From positions 62,001-126,000 of the forward strand of contig NZ_VCRA01000017.1 in the NCBI RefSeq assembly GCF_005938385.1: DNA of 64,000 nucleotides, in the 5' to 3' direction. Under the pieces are notes generated by a model that was not told the DNA's origin, did no database searches, and was given only the letters and a program-made list of their open reading frames with translations. Shown here in pieces: positions 1 through 10,629 of the stretch. The position numbers and the translations under genes were made by a program. Source of the stretch: Paenibacillus mesophilus. Its GTDB lineage: Bacteria; Bacillota; Bacilli; Paenibacillales; NBRC-103111. Positions within the stretch are counted from its first letter, which is position 1. Each line of letters opens with the position of its first letter.

Positions 1-295
1 TGAACAGCACCTCGCGCAGCTTCGCGTAAGCGGCGGCGTTTGCAGCTTGCGCATCTTTCGCCGTTTCGGCTTCGGTACGGATGCCGAGCGTCACGTAAGC
101 TACGTCCGGTGTAATCGTCATCTCGCCTTGTCCCGTTACGGTCACGACGTTCCTCTGTGCCGCCGCCGCTTGTTCGGCCGCATATACTTTACCCGGACCG
201 ATACTCGGCACACTCTGCGCGTATAGCGCGGTCGTCAAAGCCATAGCCGCTATTCCTGCAATCAACCACTTCTTGTTCTTCGCGATACCCATCAT
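1..295 (-). CDS. SIMPL (DUF541) domain protein, N-terminal part
   Basis: This is the N-terminal 98 or so residues of a gene that runs off the left edge. A Lys-rich start followed by a hydrophobic stretch (WLIAGIAAMALTTALYA) is a signal peptide, so the protein is exported. The mature part begins RNVVTVTGQGEMTITPDVAY, the usual opening of SIMPL/DUF541 domains, followed by the typical ..LGIRTEAETAKDAQ segment. Two ATG codons are adjacent (292 and 295) behind an AAGGGGAA ribosome binding site; either could be used. The molecular function of the family in Gram-positive bacteria is not settled. Confidence 0.8.
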   Translation of the reverse strand, partial: MMGIAKNKKWLIAGIAAMALTTALYAQSVPSIGPGKVYAAEQAAAAQRNVVTVTGQGEMTITPDVAYVTLGIRTEAETAKDAQAANAAAYAKLREVLF

Positions 296-390
296 TCCAC
301 TTCCCCTTCTTTCCCCAAAATGTTGTTCAACCTCTCGAACGAAGCATTCCGGGAAAATGTTGCAGGTAGAGGAAACATTTCGAAAAAAAT

Positions 391-1548
391 TTAGCCAAGC
401 CGCCCGACGAACGATTCCAGCTTGTCCATCGCTTTCTCCAGCACTTCCATCGAGTACGCGTACGAAATTCGGATGTACCCTTCCCCGTATACGGAGAAAG
501 CGTCGCCCGGAACGACCGCGACCCGCTCCTCCTCGAGCAGCTTCATCGTAAAATCCATCGAGCTTAATCCGAAGCGGCCTATCGAAGGAAACAAATAAAA
601 CGCGCCTTCCGGCTTCTCGCCCGTAAGGCCGATCCGCTGCAATCGATCATACACGAAATCTCTTCTCGCCTTATACTCCCGTTTCATCGGCTCCGCGTCG
701 TCCATACCCGCCGTCAACGCTTCAACCGCCGCATACTGGCTGATGGAGCTGGCGCACGTCACATTGTACTGGTGCACTTTGACCATATGTTTGGAAATGT
801 CCGCGGGAGCAAACGTGAAGCCGATGCGCCATCCGGTCATGGAATGCGACTTGGATAAACCGTTAATGACGATCGTCTGCTCCTTCATGCCGGGCAACGC
901 CGCGATGGAACGGTGCGGCGCGTCGTAGACCAACTCGCTGTATATTTCGTCCGAGATGATGAAAATCGGCTTGCCGCGCAGCAAATCGGCGACCGCCTTC
1001 AGCTCTTCCGCGGTCATTACCCTTCCCGTCGGATTCGACGGATAACATAAAATAACCGCACGGGTTCGTTCCGATAGCACCGGCTTGAGCACTTCGGCGG
1101 TCAGCTTGAAGCCGCTCTTCCGCGTATCGGCGTACACCGGTGTCCCCCCGCACAACCGGACAATCGGCTCATACCCGGGATATATGGGGCCGGGGATGAC
1201 CACTTCGCTTCCCGGTCCGATAATGGTGCGAAGCGAGATATCCAGCGCCTGGCTCGCTCCGGCCGTGACGATGACTTCCTGCTCGGAATCGTAAGACAAC
1301 CCGTATTTGTTACCGACAAAGTGCGAGGCCGCCTTGCGCAGCTCAAGCAGCCCCGGATTTTGCGTATATAGCGTCTTGTTCTGATCCAACGCCCTTTTTC
1401 CGGCTTCGACGATATGGGCCGGCGTCGGAAAATCCGGTTGGCCGATCGTCAGCGTAATCGCGTCTTTATACGTCGCCACAAGGTTCGAAATTTTGCGAAT
1501 GCCGGATATTTGAATATTTTGGACCGCGGAATTGACCAAATGCTCCAC
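391..1548 (-). CDS. patA: Aminotransferase, PatA type (N-acetyl-LL-diaminopimelate aminotransferase)
   Basis: 385-residue class I PLP-dependent aminotransferase. The start (EHLVNSAVQNIQISGIRK), the PGPIYPGYEPI block near residue 120, and the PLP-lysine motif INGLSKSHSMTGWR (Lys about 233) match Bacillus PatA closely. PatA works in the acetylase branch of lysine/diaminopimelate synthesis, which fits the cell wall genes in the window. The start is GTG at 1548, eight bases after GGAGG. It lies 18 bp beyond the stop of the pseudouridine synthase and is probably cotranscribed with it. A general aspartate aminotransferase role cannot be excluded from sequence alone. Confidence 0.87.
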   Translation of the reverse strand: MEHLVNSAVQNIQISGIRKISNLVATYKDAITLTIGQPDFPTPAHIVEAGKRALDQNKTLYTQNPGLLELRKAASHFVGNKYGLSYDSEQEVIVTAGASQALDISLRTIIGPGSEVVIPGPIYPGYEPIVRLCGGTPVYADTRKSGFKLTAEVLKPVLSERTRAVILCYPSNPTGRVMTAEELKAVADLLRGKPIFIISDEIYSELVYDAPHRSIAALPGMKEQTIVINGLSKSHSMTGWRIGFTFAPADISKHMVKVHQYNVTCASSISQYAAVEALTAGMDDAEPMKREYKARRDFVYDRLQRIGLTGEKPEGAFYLFPSIGRFGLSSMDFTMKLLEEERVAVVPGDAFSVYGEGYIRISYAYSMEVLEKAMDKLESFVGRLG

Positions 1549-1566
1549 AGTTGACTCCTCCCCGAA

Positions 1567-2529
1567 TTACAACGTTCTCAGCACGTCGAGCAAATGATTC
1601 ATATCGTCCGGGAGCGCCGCTTCGAACTCCATATAGTCCCCGCTCGACGGATGGACGAAACCGAGCACCTGAGCATGAAGCGCCTGTCCTTCGATCGGAT
1701 TCCCCTTGCTTCTGCCGTACATCGGATCCCCGACAAGCGGGTGATCGATATACTTCATATGAACGCGGATTTGATGCGTCCGTCCGGTCTCCAGCTTCAG
1801 CTGAAGCACCGTATATTCAGCCAGGCGGTCCAGAACGATAAAATGGGTTACCGCATGCTTGCTGTTTTTGTCCGTAACCATATATTTTTTCCGGTCGCTC
1901 GGGTCCCTTCCGATCGGCGCGTCTATCGTCCCTTGATCGTGAGCGACATTACCGTGCACGACGGCCGTATATTTCCGCGTTACGCTGTGAGCTTTCAACT
2001 GCGCCGCGAGGGAAAGGTGGGCTTTGTCGTTTTTGGCTGCCATAAGCAGTCCGGAAGTGTCCTTGTCGATCCGGTGTACGATGCCGGGCCTCAGTATGCC
2101 GTTAATACCGGACAAATCTTTGCATTGATGAAGCAAGGCGTTGACAAGCGTCCCGGAATAATGTCCGGGGGCCGGGTGAACGACCATGCCGCGCGGCTTG
2201 TTCACGACGATGACATCGGAGTCTTCGTACACGATATCGAGCGGAATCGGCTCGGGCATAATGCTTACCTCGACCGGCTCGGGAATCGTCAGCACCACTT
2301 TATCGTCTGCCGCAAGCTTATGATTCGGTTTAACGGCCGCTCCGTTTACGGTGACATCGCCATTCTTGATCCATAACTGAATCTGGGAACGGGAAATTTG
2401 CTCCTCTATAGACTCGGTTACGTATTTGTCGATCCGCTCTCCGGCTTCTCCCGGCTGGACGATCCATTCCTGTATGCCGTCTTGCTCCTGCTCTTCATAG
2501 CCGTTCTCGTTATGCATGATCTTGCTCAT
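1567..2529 (-). CDS. ylyB: RluA/RluD-family pseudouridine synthase (YlyB-like)
   Basis: 320 residues. An N-terminal S4 RNA-binding domain (about residues 25-85, with the SRSQIQLWIKNGDVTVNG block) is followed by the catalytic domain. The family motif HRIDKDTSGLL is at 152-162; Asp155 is the predicted catalytic residue that isomerises uridine in rRNA. The DNA overlaps the 3' end of lspA by 20 bases, so translation is probably coupled, as in the Bacillus lspA-ylyB pair. A second ATG four codons downstream is a possible alternative start. The exact rRNA target is not visible from sequence. Confidence 0.9.
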   Translation of the reverse strand: MSKIMHNENGYEEQEQDGIQEWIVQPGEAGERIDKYVTESIEEQISRSQIQLWIKNGDVTVNGAAVKPNHKLAADDKVVLTIPEPVEVSIMPEPIPLDIVYEDSDVIVVNKPRGMVVHPAPGHYSGTLVNALLHQCKDLSGINGILRPGIVHRIDKDTSGLLMAAKNDKAHLSLAAQLKAHSVTRKYTAVVHGNVAHDQGTIDAPIGRDPSDRKKYMVTDKNSKHAVTHFIVLDRLAEYTVLQLKLETGRTHQIRVHMKYIDHPLVGDPMYGRSKGNPIEGQALHAQVLGFVHPSSGDYMEFEAALPDDMNHLLDVLRTL

Positions 2530-3025
2530 GGGTCAGCCCTCTTCTTTCTTTGCGCCAAGTAAGCAGCGAATCCAGGAAAATAAGCGATACCCCGATTACG
2601 ATGGCGGAATCGGCCAAATTGAATATCGCAAAATCGTAGTCGACATCCCATCCGAATATCGAGAAGACGAAACGAAAATGCAGGAAGTCTACCACTTCGC
2701 CGAACAGCGCCCTGTCGAGAAAATTGCCGCACGCACCGCCGAGCAGCAGGCTAAGCGCTACTTTCAGCAGCGTCTTGGACCGGTCTTTGCGCAGCTTCTG
2801 GATGTACCAGATAATCCCGACTACAATGACTGAAGTAACAGCAATGAAAAACCACCGCTGGTCTTGCAAAATGCCGAAAGCCGCCCCGCGGTTCCGATGG
2901 GACGTCAACTGAAAAAATTCGCCGATAATCGACCGGGACTCATACTCTTCCATATTGACGACAATGAGCCTTTTCGTAACCTGGTCGAGGATGAACACGA
3001 TAAGCGAGTATACGTAATAAATCAA
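2510..3025 (-). CDS. lspA: Lipoprotein signal peptidase (signal peptidase II)
   Basis: Membrane aspartyl protease that removes signal peptides from prolipoproteins. I place the start at a TTG at 3025, seven bases after a strong GGAGG, giving 171 residues beginning IYYVYSLIVFILDQVTKRL. The open frame extends upstream, but the added residues are not family-like. Four membrane segments are visible. The catalytic aspartates sit in GNFLDR (Asp about 104) and FNLADS (Asp about 139), the two diagnostic motifs. It is followed by the overlapping pseudouridine synthase gene. Its clients in this window would include OppA and the DUF4349 lipoprotein. Confidence 0.92.
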   Translation of the reverse strand: MIYYVYSLIVFILDQVTKRLIVVNMEEYESRSIIGEFFQLTSHRNRGAAFGILQDQRWFFIAVTSVIVVGIIWYIQKLRKDRSKTLLKVALSLLLGGACGNFLDRALFGEVVDFLHFRFVFSIFGWDVDYDFAIFNLADSAIVIGVSLIFLDSLLTWRKERRGLTHEQDHA

Positions 3026-3228
3026 TTGCAAACCTCCCTGACAATTGGTTCCGACAACTCGCATTGTAGCACAGCGGCCATATGCCCGTCCAATGCGGAA
3101 ACAGGCTTCCAAAGCAAACTCGCTCCGGCTAATTAAGAAATAATGGCTCTCATATTTTAACCCGGATGGCAAACGATATGGTTACGGACTTTAGACGACA
3201 TTGTTGACGGAAAGGGGATTGCAGTCGC

Positions 3229-3960
3229 ATGAATGTACTCACCAACGAACAACGGGCGGCGCTAACGGAATTGCTGGAGCAGGAGCGGGATTCCCTGGAG
3301 CGGCGAATCCGGCAAAACGATCACTTCGGCTCTGCCGATCCGCTAAGCGCTACGACCGGAGAGCTGTCCTCCTACGACAACCATCCTGCCGATCTCGGAT
3401 CGGAAGTGTTCGAGCGCGGCAAAGACATCGCCCTGAACGAGCATGAGGAGCATCATTTATCCGAGGTCATGGACGCGCTCGAACGCATGAAGGAAGGTAC
3501 GTACGGAAAATGCGCCATATGCGGGACAGCGATCCCTTACGAACGTCTTCAGGCCGTTCCCGATACCGAATATTGCTTCGAGCATGTTCCCGACCGGGAA
3601 ATATCCCAGCGCAGACCGGCAGAGGAAAAGCTTCTGGAGCCTCCATTCGGCCGGACAAGCATGGATGAGCTTACCGAAGAAACCGAGTTCGACGGAGAAG
3701 ACGCCTGGCAAATCGTGGAGAGCTGGGGCAACTCCGACAGTCCGGCTATGGCGGAAGACGCGGAAGTGCACGACTACAACTCGATGTATGTGGAAGCCGA
3801 CGAGAACGAAGGCTTCGTCGAGCCATACGAAAGCTTTGTCGCTACCGATTTGTACGGACAGCACGTTACCGTCGTCCGAAACCGCCAATACCGCGAGTAT
3901 ATGGAGCATAACGAAGGGGATCCGCTGCTGGAGCCTGATCCTTATCGCGATGTGGATTAA
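3229..3960 (+). CDS. YteA-type TraR/DksA zinc-finger protein
   Basis: 243 residues. The N-terminal half is a charged helical region; a zinc finger follows near residues 95-120 (KCAICG ... EYCFEHV), with a CxxC pair and a Cys/His partner as in TraR/DksA-like proteins. Length and layout match the YteA family of spore formers. In Bacillus a related gene, ylyA, sits between ileS and lspA; here the gene occupies the same interval but is reversed relative to its neighbours. The C-terminal 110 residues are acidic and Tyr-rich with no motif I can name. A role in transcription through RNA polymerase is inferred from the family. ATG is preceded by AAAGGGG. Confidence 0.75.
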   Translation: MNVLTNEQRAALTELLEQERDSLERRIRQNDHFGSADPLSATTGELSSYDNHPADLGSEVFERGKDIALNEHEEHHLSEVMDALERMKEGTYGKCAICGTAIPYERLQAVPDTEYCFEHVPDREISQRRPAEEKLLEPPFGRTSMDELTEETEFDGEDAWQIVESWGNSDSPAMAEDAEVHDYNSMYVEADENEGFVEPYESFVATDLYGQHVTVVRNRQYREYMEHNEGDPLLEPDPYRDVD

Positions 3961-3986
3961 CGGGCTTCATTAGAAGCCTAGCAGCT

Positions 3987-4304
3987 TTAGAAAGCCCGGC
4001 CTTCCAGCTGCACTTGTACGATTTTGACGATATCGGCGATAAAGTCCCCGATGATGGGCAAGTTCAAAGCGCCGAGCATACGCAATACGTATAGGATCGT
4101 TGCAGCGAAAACGGTAAATCCGATAGCGATGCCGACGCCGCGGGCAATTCCGGCGTACAGATTGGTGAATATGATTTTTCTGGGGCGATTGAGCAGCATC
4201 ACATAATCGGCGATTTGCGTTTTTTCCATCTGATCGGCGATTTTGATCAATCTTTCGTTCATCGCCGTCATGACATCCGGTTCCGGCTTCTTCTGTTCAG
4301 GCAT
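3987..4304 (-). CDS. DUF5665 small membrane protein
   Basis: 105 residues. A charged N-terminal helix (KLADQ/EKTQIADYV-like region, residues 1-35) precedes the segment NRPRKIIFTNLYAGIARG and two hydrophobic stretches (about 52-75 and 77-95). This is the layout of the DUF5665 proteins found in Paenibacillus and relatives. The ATG follows AAAGGGGG. It is 90 bp downstream of ileS and convergent with the YteA-like gene. Function unknown. Confidence 0.72.
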   Translation of the reverse strand: MPEQKKPEPDVMTAMNERLIKIADQMEKTQIADYVMLLNRPRKIIFTNLYAGIARGVGIAIGFTVFAATILYVLRMLGALNLPIIGDFIADIVKIVQVQLEGRAF

Positions 4305-4343
4305 GACGATTGCCCCCTTTCTTTATCGGCGCGAATGCAAGTC

Positions 4344-4370
4344 ATGGAGAGCCGGAATTCGGCTCTCCAT
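4344..4370. repeat. Perfect 11-bp hairpin between ileS and DUF5665 gene
   Basis: ATGGAGAGCCG and CGGCTCTCCAT form a perfect 11-bp inverted repeat with a GAATT loop. No T-run follows on either strand, so it is not a standard intrinsic terminator; it may be an mRNA processing or stability hairpin between ileS and the downstream gene. Confidence 0.6.
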
Positions 4371-4394
4371 GAGCATTGCTGAACCGCCTTCCAT

Positions 4395-7145
<2,751 letters not shown>

Positions 7146-7183
7146 TGTTATACCATCTCCTATACTTCACTTTTTGGGTGTTC

Positions 7184-7240
7184 GGGGCTCCACGAAAAGG
7201 AATCGGAATCCATTTCGAAGGCCTGCTTCACTTTTTGGGG
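7184..7240 (-). repeat. Dispersed palindromic repeat, copy G
   Basis: Read on the minus strand: CCCCAAAAAGTGAAG, then CTTCGAA, GATTCC and a closing GTGGAGCCCC. This is the same layout as the other copies of the family (12001, 13889, 38744, 47880, 51726, 53677). It lies between the T-box terminator and the ileS start codon, so it is transcribed in the ileS mRNA. A second partial left end (CCCAAAAAGTGAAG) follows at 7165-7178. Confidence 0.6.
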
Positions 7241-7242
7241 AA

Positions 7243-7525
7243 ACAAAAAACTCCCGTCCACAAAGGGACGAGAGACTGTTCTCGCGGTACCACCCTCATA
7301 AGCGGAGACTCCCGCGTCTGCCAGGCAGACGAAAAGACGCTCGCGCTCACTCGTACGATCTGTAACGGGATCTCCCGTTCTCTTTACTTGCCGGCGGAGC
7401 CGCACGTTCGAGAGACGCTCCCGGGTGATATTCGATTCGGCTCGGATATCGGGCTTGCACCGTTCCCCGACTCGCTGATTCCTCGTACCCGAATGTACTT
7501 GTCCCGGTCATCGCTTTATTCGCAA
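7243..7525 (-). promoter_or_regulatory. T-box riboswitch of ileS
   Basis: The conserved T-box sequence AGGGTGGTACCGCG is at 7283-7296 (minus strand). It is followed by a GC-rich terminator hairpin (CTCTCGTCC/GGACGGGAG) and TTTTTT ending at 7245. Stem I begins near AAAGCGATGACCGGGACAAG. The loop GAATATCACC carries AUC (7427-7429), an isoleucine specifier codon. Uncharged tRNA-Ile should favour the antiterminator and switch on ileS. Everything between divIVA and ileS is explained by this leader, its promoter and one dispersed repeat. Confidence 0.93.
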
Positions 7526-7527
7526 TA

Positions 7528-7554
7528 AGAAAAACAACCGCCAATCAGCGGTTT
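7528..7554 (-). terminator. Hairpin with T-run between divIVA and ileS leader
   Basis: On the minus strand AACCGC, loop TGATT and GGCGGTT are followed by GTTTTTCTT. It probably ends the divIVA operon. It also lies just downstream of the candidate ileS promoter, at the extreme 5' end of the leader RNA. Confidence 0.6.
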
Positions 7555-7565
7555 ATTTGTTCAAC

Positions 7566-7595
7566 AGTATACCGGAACGGACTCGTCCGAGTCAA
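7566..7595 (-). promoter_or_regulatory. SigA-type promoter for ileS leader
   Basis: TTGACT at 7590-7595 and TATACT at 7566-7571 are 18 bp apart on the minus strand, close to consensus. The spacer holds a perfect inverted repeat (GACTC GGAC GAGTC) overlapping the -35 box. Transcription would start near 7559, ahead of the hairpin and the T-box. Confidence 0.6.
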
Positions 7596-7622
7596 CCTTG
7601 CGCCGATTGAGCCGATTGACCG

Positions 7623-8117
7623 TTAGGAACGCTCCAAACGATTCTCTTGCGTCTCTTTTATTTCGAGCGAATCCCACTGATCGGTGCCGAGCAGCTCCAG
7701 CTGAGCCTCGACAAGCGTCTTGAACCGGGTCCGGTAAATCGAAGCCTGCTTCTTCAACTCCTCGATCTCGAGCGCGATTTTGCGGGATTTGGCGAGCGAC
7801 TCGTTAATGATCCGGTCCGCATTCTTCTCCGCTTCCTTCACGATTAGCTGAGCTTCTTTCTTCGAGTTGTTGCGCACCTCGTCGGCCGCTTCCTGGGCGA
7901 CGATAATCGTCTTGCTTAACGTCTCCTCGATGTTGGCGAAGTGATCCAGCCGCTCCTGCAGCGCCGCAACCTGATTTTGAAGCTCCTTATTTTCACGAAT
8001 GTACATTTCGTAATCTTTAATGATCTGATCGAGAAACTCGTTCACATCGTCTTCGTCGTATCCGCGCAGACGCCGACCGAATTCCTTGTTATGTATGTCC
8101 AATGGCGTTAAGGGCAT
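7623..8117 (-). CDS. divIVA: DivIVA, polar and septal scaffold
   Basis: 164 residues. The start PLTPLDIHNKEFGRRLRGYD with DEDDVNEFLDQ is the membrane-binding N-terminal domain that recognises curved membrane; the rest (about 60-150) is coiled coil. DivIVA marks septa and poles and helps anchor the chromosome in sporulation. ATG is preceded by AGGAGGTGCGCCA. It is the last gene of the conserved ylmCDE-sepF-yggT-ylmH-divIVA series and has its own terminator downstream. Confidence 0.95.
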   Translation of the reverse strand: MPLTPLDIHNKEFGRRLRGYDEDDVNEFLDQIIKDYEMYIRENKELQNQVAALQERLDHFANIEETLSKTIIVAQEAADEVRNNSKKEAQLIVKEAEKNADRIINESLAKSRKIALEIEELKKQASIYRTRFKTLVEAQLELLGTDQWDSLEIKETQENRLERS

Positions 8118-8209
8118 TGGCGCACCTCCTGTGTATATTAACGGCGAAATATCGTTTCAGAACCCCGGTATACAACTTTCGACGGGAACGACGAAATTCC
8201 TGCAACGTC

Positions 8210-8992
8210 CTACACGAATTTGCCAATTTTAAGCCGGATTCTTCCTTTTTTCGTTTCGCCTTCAACCTCGATCAGCTTAAACCGGCCGAATCCTTGAAAG
8301 GATACGACATCCCCTTCCCTCAGCGGCTTGGAAGGATCCTCCTCGGGCTTCCAGTTCACTTTGCACCGGCCGGATTTGATCGGCTGAAGCACCTTGGCCC
8401 TGCTGAGCCGGTATACGTCGCTGACAATTCCGTCAAGACGAAGCGACGCCACGGATAAATTCATTTCTTCGAGCGTCTGGGACACCGCTTGCAGATGGTG
8501 AAGCGGAAGCGTCTCGGTCAGCACATGCACCCGGTGAACTTGCTGAAGATTCAAGTGAACATAGTCGATGATTTCGCTTGCAATCAGGCAATGGCAGCCG
8601 CTGTCGCCGACGTGAATATCACCGATCTTCTCGCGCTTGATCCCGACGCCTAGCAGCGCCCCAAGAAAATCGCCATGTTCCAGCTGCTCAAATCTGGAGT
8701 CTTCCGACGTGACGGAGAGCAGCCCGATTCCGGCATCGTCAGACCCGATGTCCCGGTACAGCGGGGCGATGATGGCGCGCTTGCGCTCGGCCCGCTCATA
8801 CCCGCCGTCGAATCGGATCTGGACATCGCCGTACCGATTGGCAAGAGACTGTACGATAAAACCTTGCCTCGGATCGAGAAAATCGGTTTGTTTGACCGCA
8901 TGATGACGGGCTGCCCGCTCGATCCATTCTTGGGCTTTATCGACGAACCGGTGCTCGTCGGGGTGAAAGTGGGAATAAAGGTCCGTCGCCAC
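8210..8992 (-). CDS. ylmH: YlmH, S4-domain RNA-binding protein
   Basis: 260 residues. The N-terminal half contains the FLDPRQGFIV segment and the GDIHVGDSGCHCL region of YlmH proteins. A C-terminal S4 domain (about 180-245) shows the typical SSVASLRLDGIV and LREGDVVSFQGFGRF segments. Bacterial YlmH proteins bind ribosome complexes and have been linked to rescue of obstructed large subunits. The start is GTG at 8992, six bases after the yggT stop, so the two are probably coupled. Confidence 0.9.
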   Translation of the reverse strand: MATDLYSHFHPDEHRFVDKAQEWIERAARHHAVKQTDFLDPRQGFIVQSLANRYGDVQIRFDGGYERAERKRAIIAPLYRDIGSDDAGIGLLSVTSEDSRFEQLEHGDFLGALLGVGIKREKIGDIHVGDSGCHCLIASEIIDYVHLNLQQVHRVHVLTETLPLHHLQAVSQTLEEMNLSVASLRLDGIVSDVYRLSRAKVLQPIKSGRCKVNWKPEEDPSKPLREGDVVSFQGFGRFKLIEVEGETKKGRIRLKIGKFV

Positions 8993-8998
8993 TACCGA

Positions 8999-9292
8999 TC
9001 ACCCGAACGCGCCAAGAACGTAAGCGACGACCGTTTGCAAACCATAAATGACAAAACGAAGCGCGATCAAGGCTACGATCGGAGAAATGTCGATCATCCC
9101 GCCGATAGGCGGAATAAACCGGCGAAACAGCGATAAATAAGGCTCCACCAGCTTGCCCAATATTTCGCCGATAAAGCTGTCGCGGGCGTTGGGCAGCCAG
9201 GACAGCAGCACATAAGCGATGACTAAATACGTGTAGACTGTCCCGAGCTGTCCGATATACCCGATAATGGAATCGATCGTTGCCGAACTCAA
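8999..9292 (-). CDS. ylmG: YggT family membrane protein (YlmG)
   Basis: 97 residues with two hydrophobic segments (about 10-32 and 65-90), separated by a loop with LVEPYLSLFRRFIPPIGGMIDISP, the core YggT signature. The start is TTG at 9292, eight bases after GAGGTG. It lies between sepF and ylmH as in Bacillus. Members influence membrane or division processes; the precise role is unknown. Confidence 0.9.
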   Translation of the reverse strand: MSSATIDSIIGYIGQLGTVYTYLVIAYVLLSWLPNARDSFIGEILGKLVEPYLSLFRRFIPPIGGMIDISPIVALIALRFVIYGLQTVVAYVLGAFG

Positions 9293-9309
9293 TACATATT
9301 CACCTCTAG

Positions 9310-9750
9310 TTATCGATTAAATTCGTCGTGTTCGTGCAGCATTTCCGAGATTGCGCCTTGAATTTCGACCGAATCGGGCGTGCACAGGAATATGTTCGGC
9401 CCGATCTTCGTAATGCCGCCGTTCAAAGCATATACCGTACCGCTCAAAAAGTCGACGATGCGGATCGCCTGTTCGGTCCGCACGCGCTGCAGATTGACCA
9501 CAACCGGCCTCCGCGCCCGCAAATGATCGGCGATCTCCTGCGTTTCTTCATAGGAGCGGGGTTCGTTCAATACAACCCGGACGTTTCGCTGGGAATGAAT
9601 GCTGACGATATTTCCCTTATTAGATTTACGTGCGTCGGACGGAACGGTTTCATGTTCTTCCGTATCTTCCACGGTGCGCGTCTCGCGCTCGATCACTTCC
9701 TCTTCGTCCTGCAGCCCGACAAAGTTCAAAAACTTGTTCATTACTCCCAT
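9310..9750 (-). CDS. sepF: SepF, FtsZ-bundling division protein
   Basis: The start ATG at 9750 follows AAGGAGG by eight bases, giving 146 residues beginning GVMNKFLNFVGLQ. This N-terminal amphipathic helix anchors SepF to membrane. An acidic linker follows, then the DUF552 core (about 60-140) with RSYEETQEIADHLRARRPVV and LSGTVYALNGG. SepF forms rings that bundle FtsZ and tether it to the membrane, together with FtsA encoded in the same window. Confidence 0.95.
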   Translation of the reverse strand: MGVMNKFLNFVGLQDEEEVIERETRTVEDTEEHETVPSDARKSNKGNIVSIHSQRNVRVVLNEPRSYEETQEIADHLRARRPVVVNLQRVRTEQAIRIVDFLSGTVYALNGGITKIGPNIFLCTPDSVEIQGAISEMLHEHDEFNR

Positions 9751-9843
9751 CACGATATCCTCCTTCATGCTCGATTTCGTTCGTACCGTTATTCATCCGC
9801 ACCGCTTCAAGAACAGGATCGTTCGTGAATGCATGCTGACCGC

Positions 9844-10530
9844 TTACCCTTCCTTGCCGACCAACACGGTGCCGAGTCTGACCCATGTGGCCCCTTCTTC
9901 GATCGCTACCTCGAAGTCGCCGGACATTCCCATCGACAAATGTTCGACGGAATAACCGAGCGTTCCCGATTCGTTAAGCCGGTCTCTTAACTCCCTTAAA
10001 CCCCGGAACACCGGTCTCGTCGCTTCCGCTTCGGCTTCGTATGGAGCCATGGTCATGAGGCCCGCGATGCGAATATTCGGATAAGCCGACAGCTGCTCCG
10101 CGAATGGAATTAGCTGCTCCGGCGGCAGTCCGTACTTCGTCTCCTCTCCAGATACATTCACCTGAATAAAGCAGTCGACCGAAATACCGAGCTTCGCGGC
10201 GTGCCGGTCCAACTCTTTTGCCAGAGACAGCCGGTCAAGCGAATGTATGTATGCGAACTTTCCGACGACATCCTTTACTTTGTTCGACTGCAAATGCCCG
10301 ATAAAGTGCCAAACGGCGTCCGGCCCTATCGCTTCCCATTTGGCTTGCGCATCCTGCCACCTGTTTTCCCCTACGTGCTGCAGACCGCATTCAACGGCTT
10401 CACGGGCGGTTTCGGTCGATACGTATTTCGTGACCGCGATGACGTTCACGTCTTCGCGCTTCCGGCCGCTGCGTAAGCAAGCTTGCCCAATCCGCGCTTC
10501 GACCTGGCGAATTCGATCCTGCATACTCAA
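9844..10530 (-). CDS. ylmE: YggS/YlmE family PLP-binding protein
   Basis: 228 residues, a single alanine-racemase-like barrel domain. The PLP lysine lies in VIAVTKYVSTE (about residue 35). HVGENRWQDAQAKWE, WHFIGHLQSNKVKDVV and LSMGMSGDFEVAIEEGATWVRLGT are all typical of the YggS family, which buffers pyridoxal phosphate rather than acting as a racemase. The start is TTG at 10530; the ATG two codons later is an alternative. It is next to sepF, as in Bacillus. Confidence 0.92.
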   Translation of the reverse strand: MSMQDRIRQVEARIGQACLRSGRKREDVNVIAVTKYVSTETAREAVECGLQHVGENRWQDAQAKWEAIGPDAVWHFIGHLQSNKVKDVVGKFAYIHSLDRLSLAKELDRHAAKLGISVDCFIQVNVSGEETKYGLPPEQLIPFAEQLSAYPNIRIAGLMTMAPYEAEAEATRPVFRGLRELRDRLNESGTLGYSVEHLSMGMSGDFEVAIEEGATWVRLGTVLVGKEG

Positions 10531-10629
10531 CCTTGTCCAATCCTTTCCGTCAGCTTACCGCCTGCGAGTCGACGGTAAGAATATATCGCGTGCCCGACTT
10601 AGATCCGGACGCGCCGCCCTCGGTCATCC

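Noticed and set aside
3961..3986. Terminator between the YteA-like and DUF5665 genes
   Set aside because: GGCTTC ATTA GAAGCC can pair, but there is no T-run on either strand, so it is weak as a terminator.
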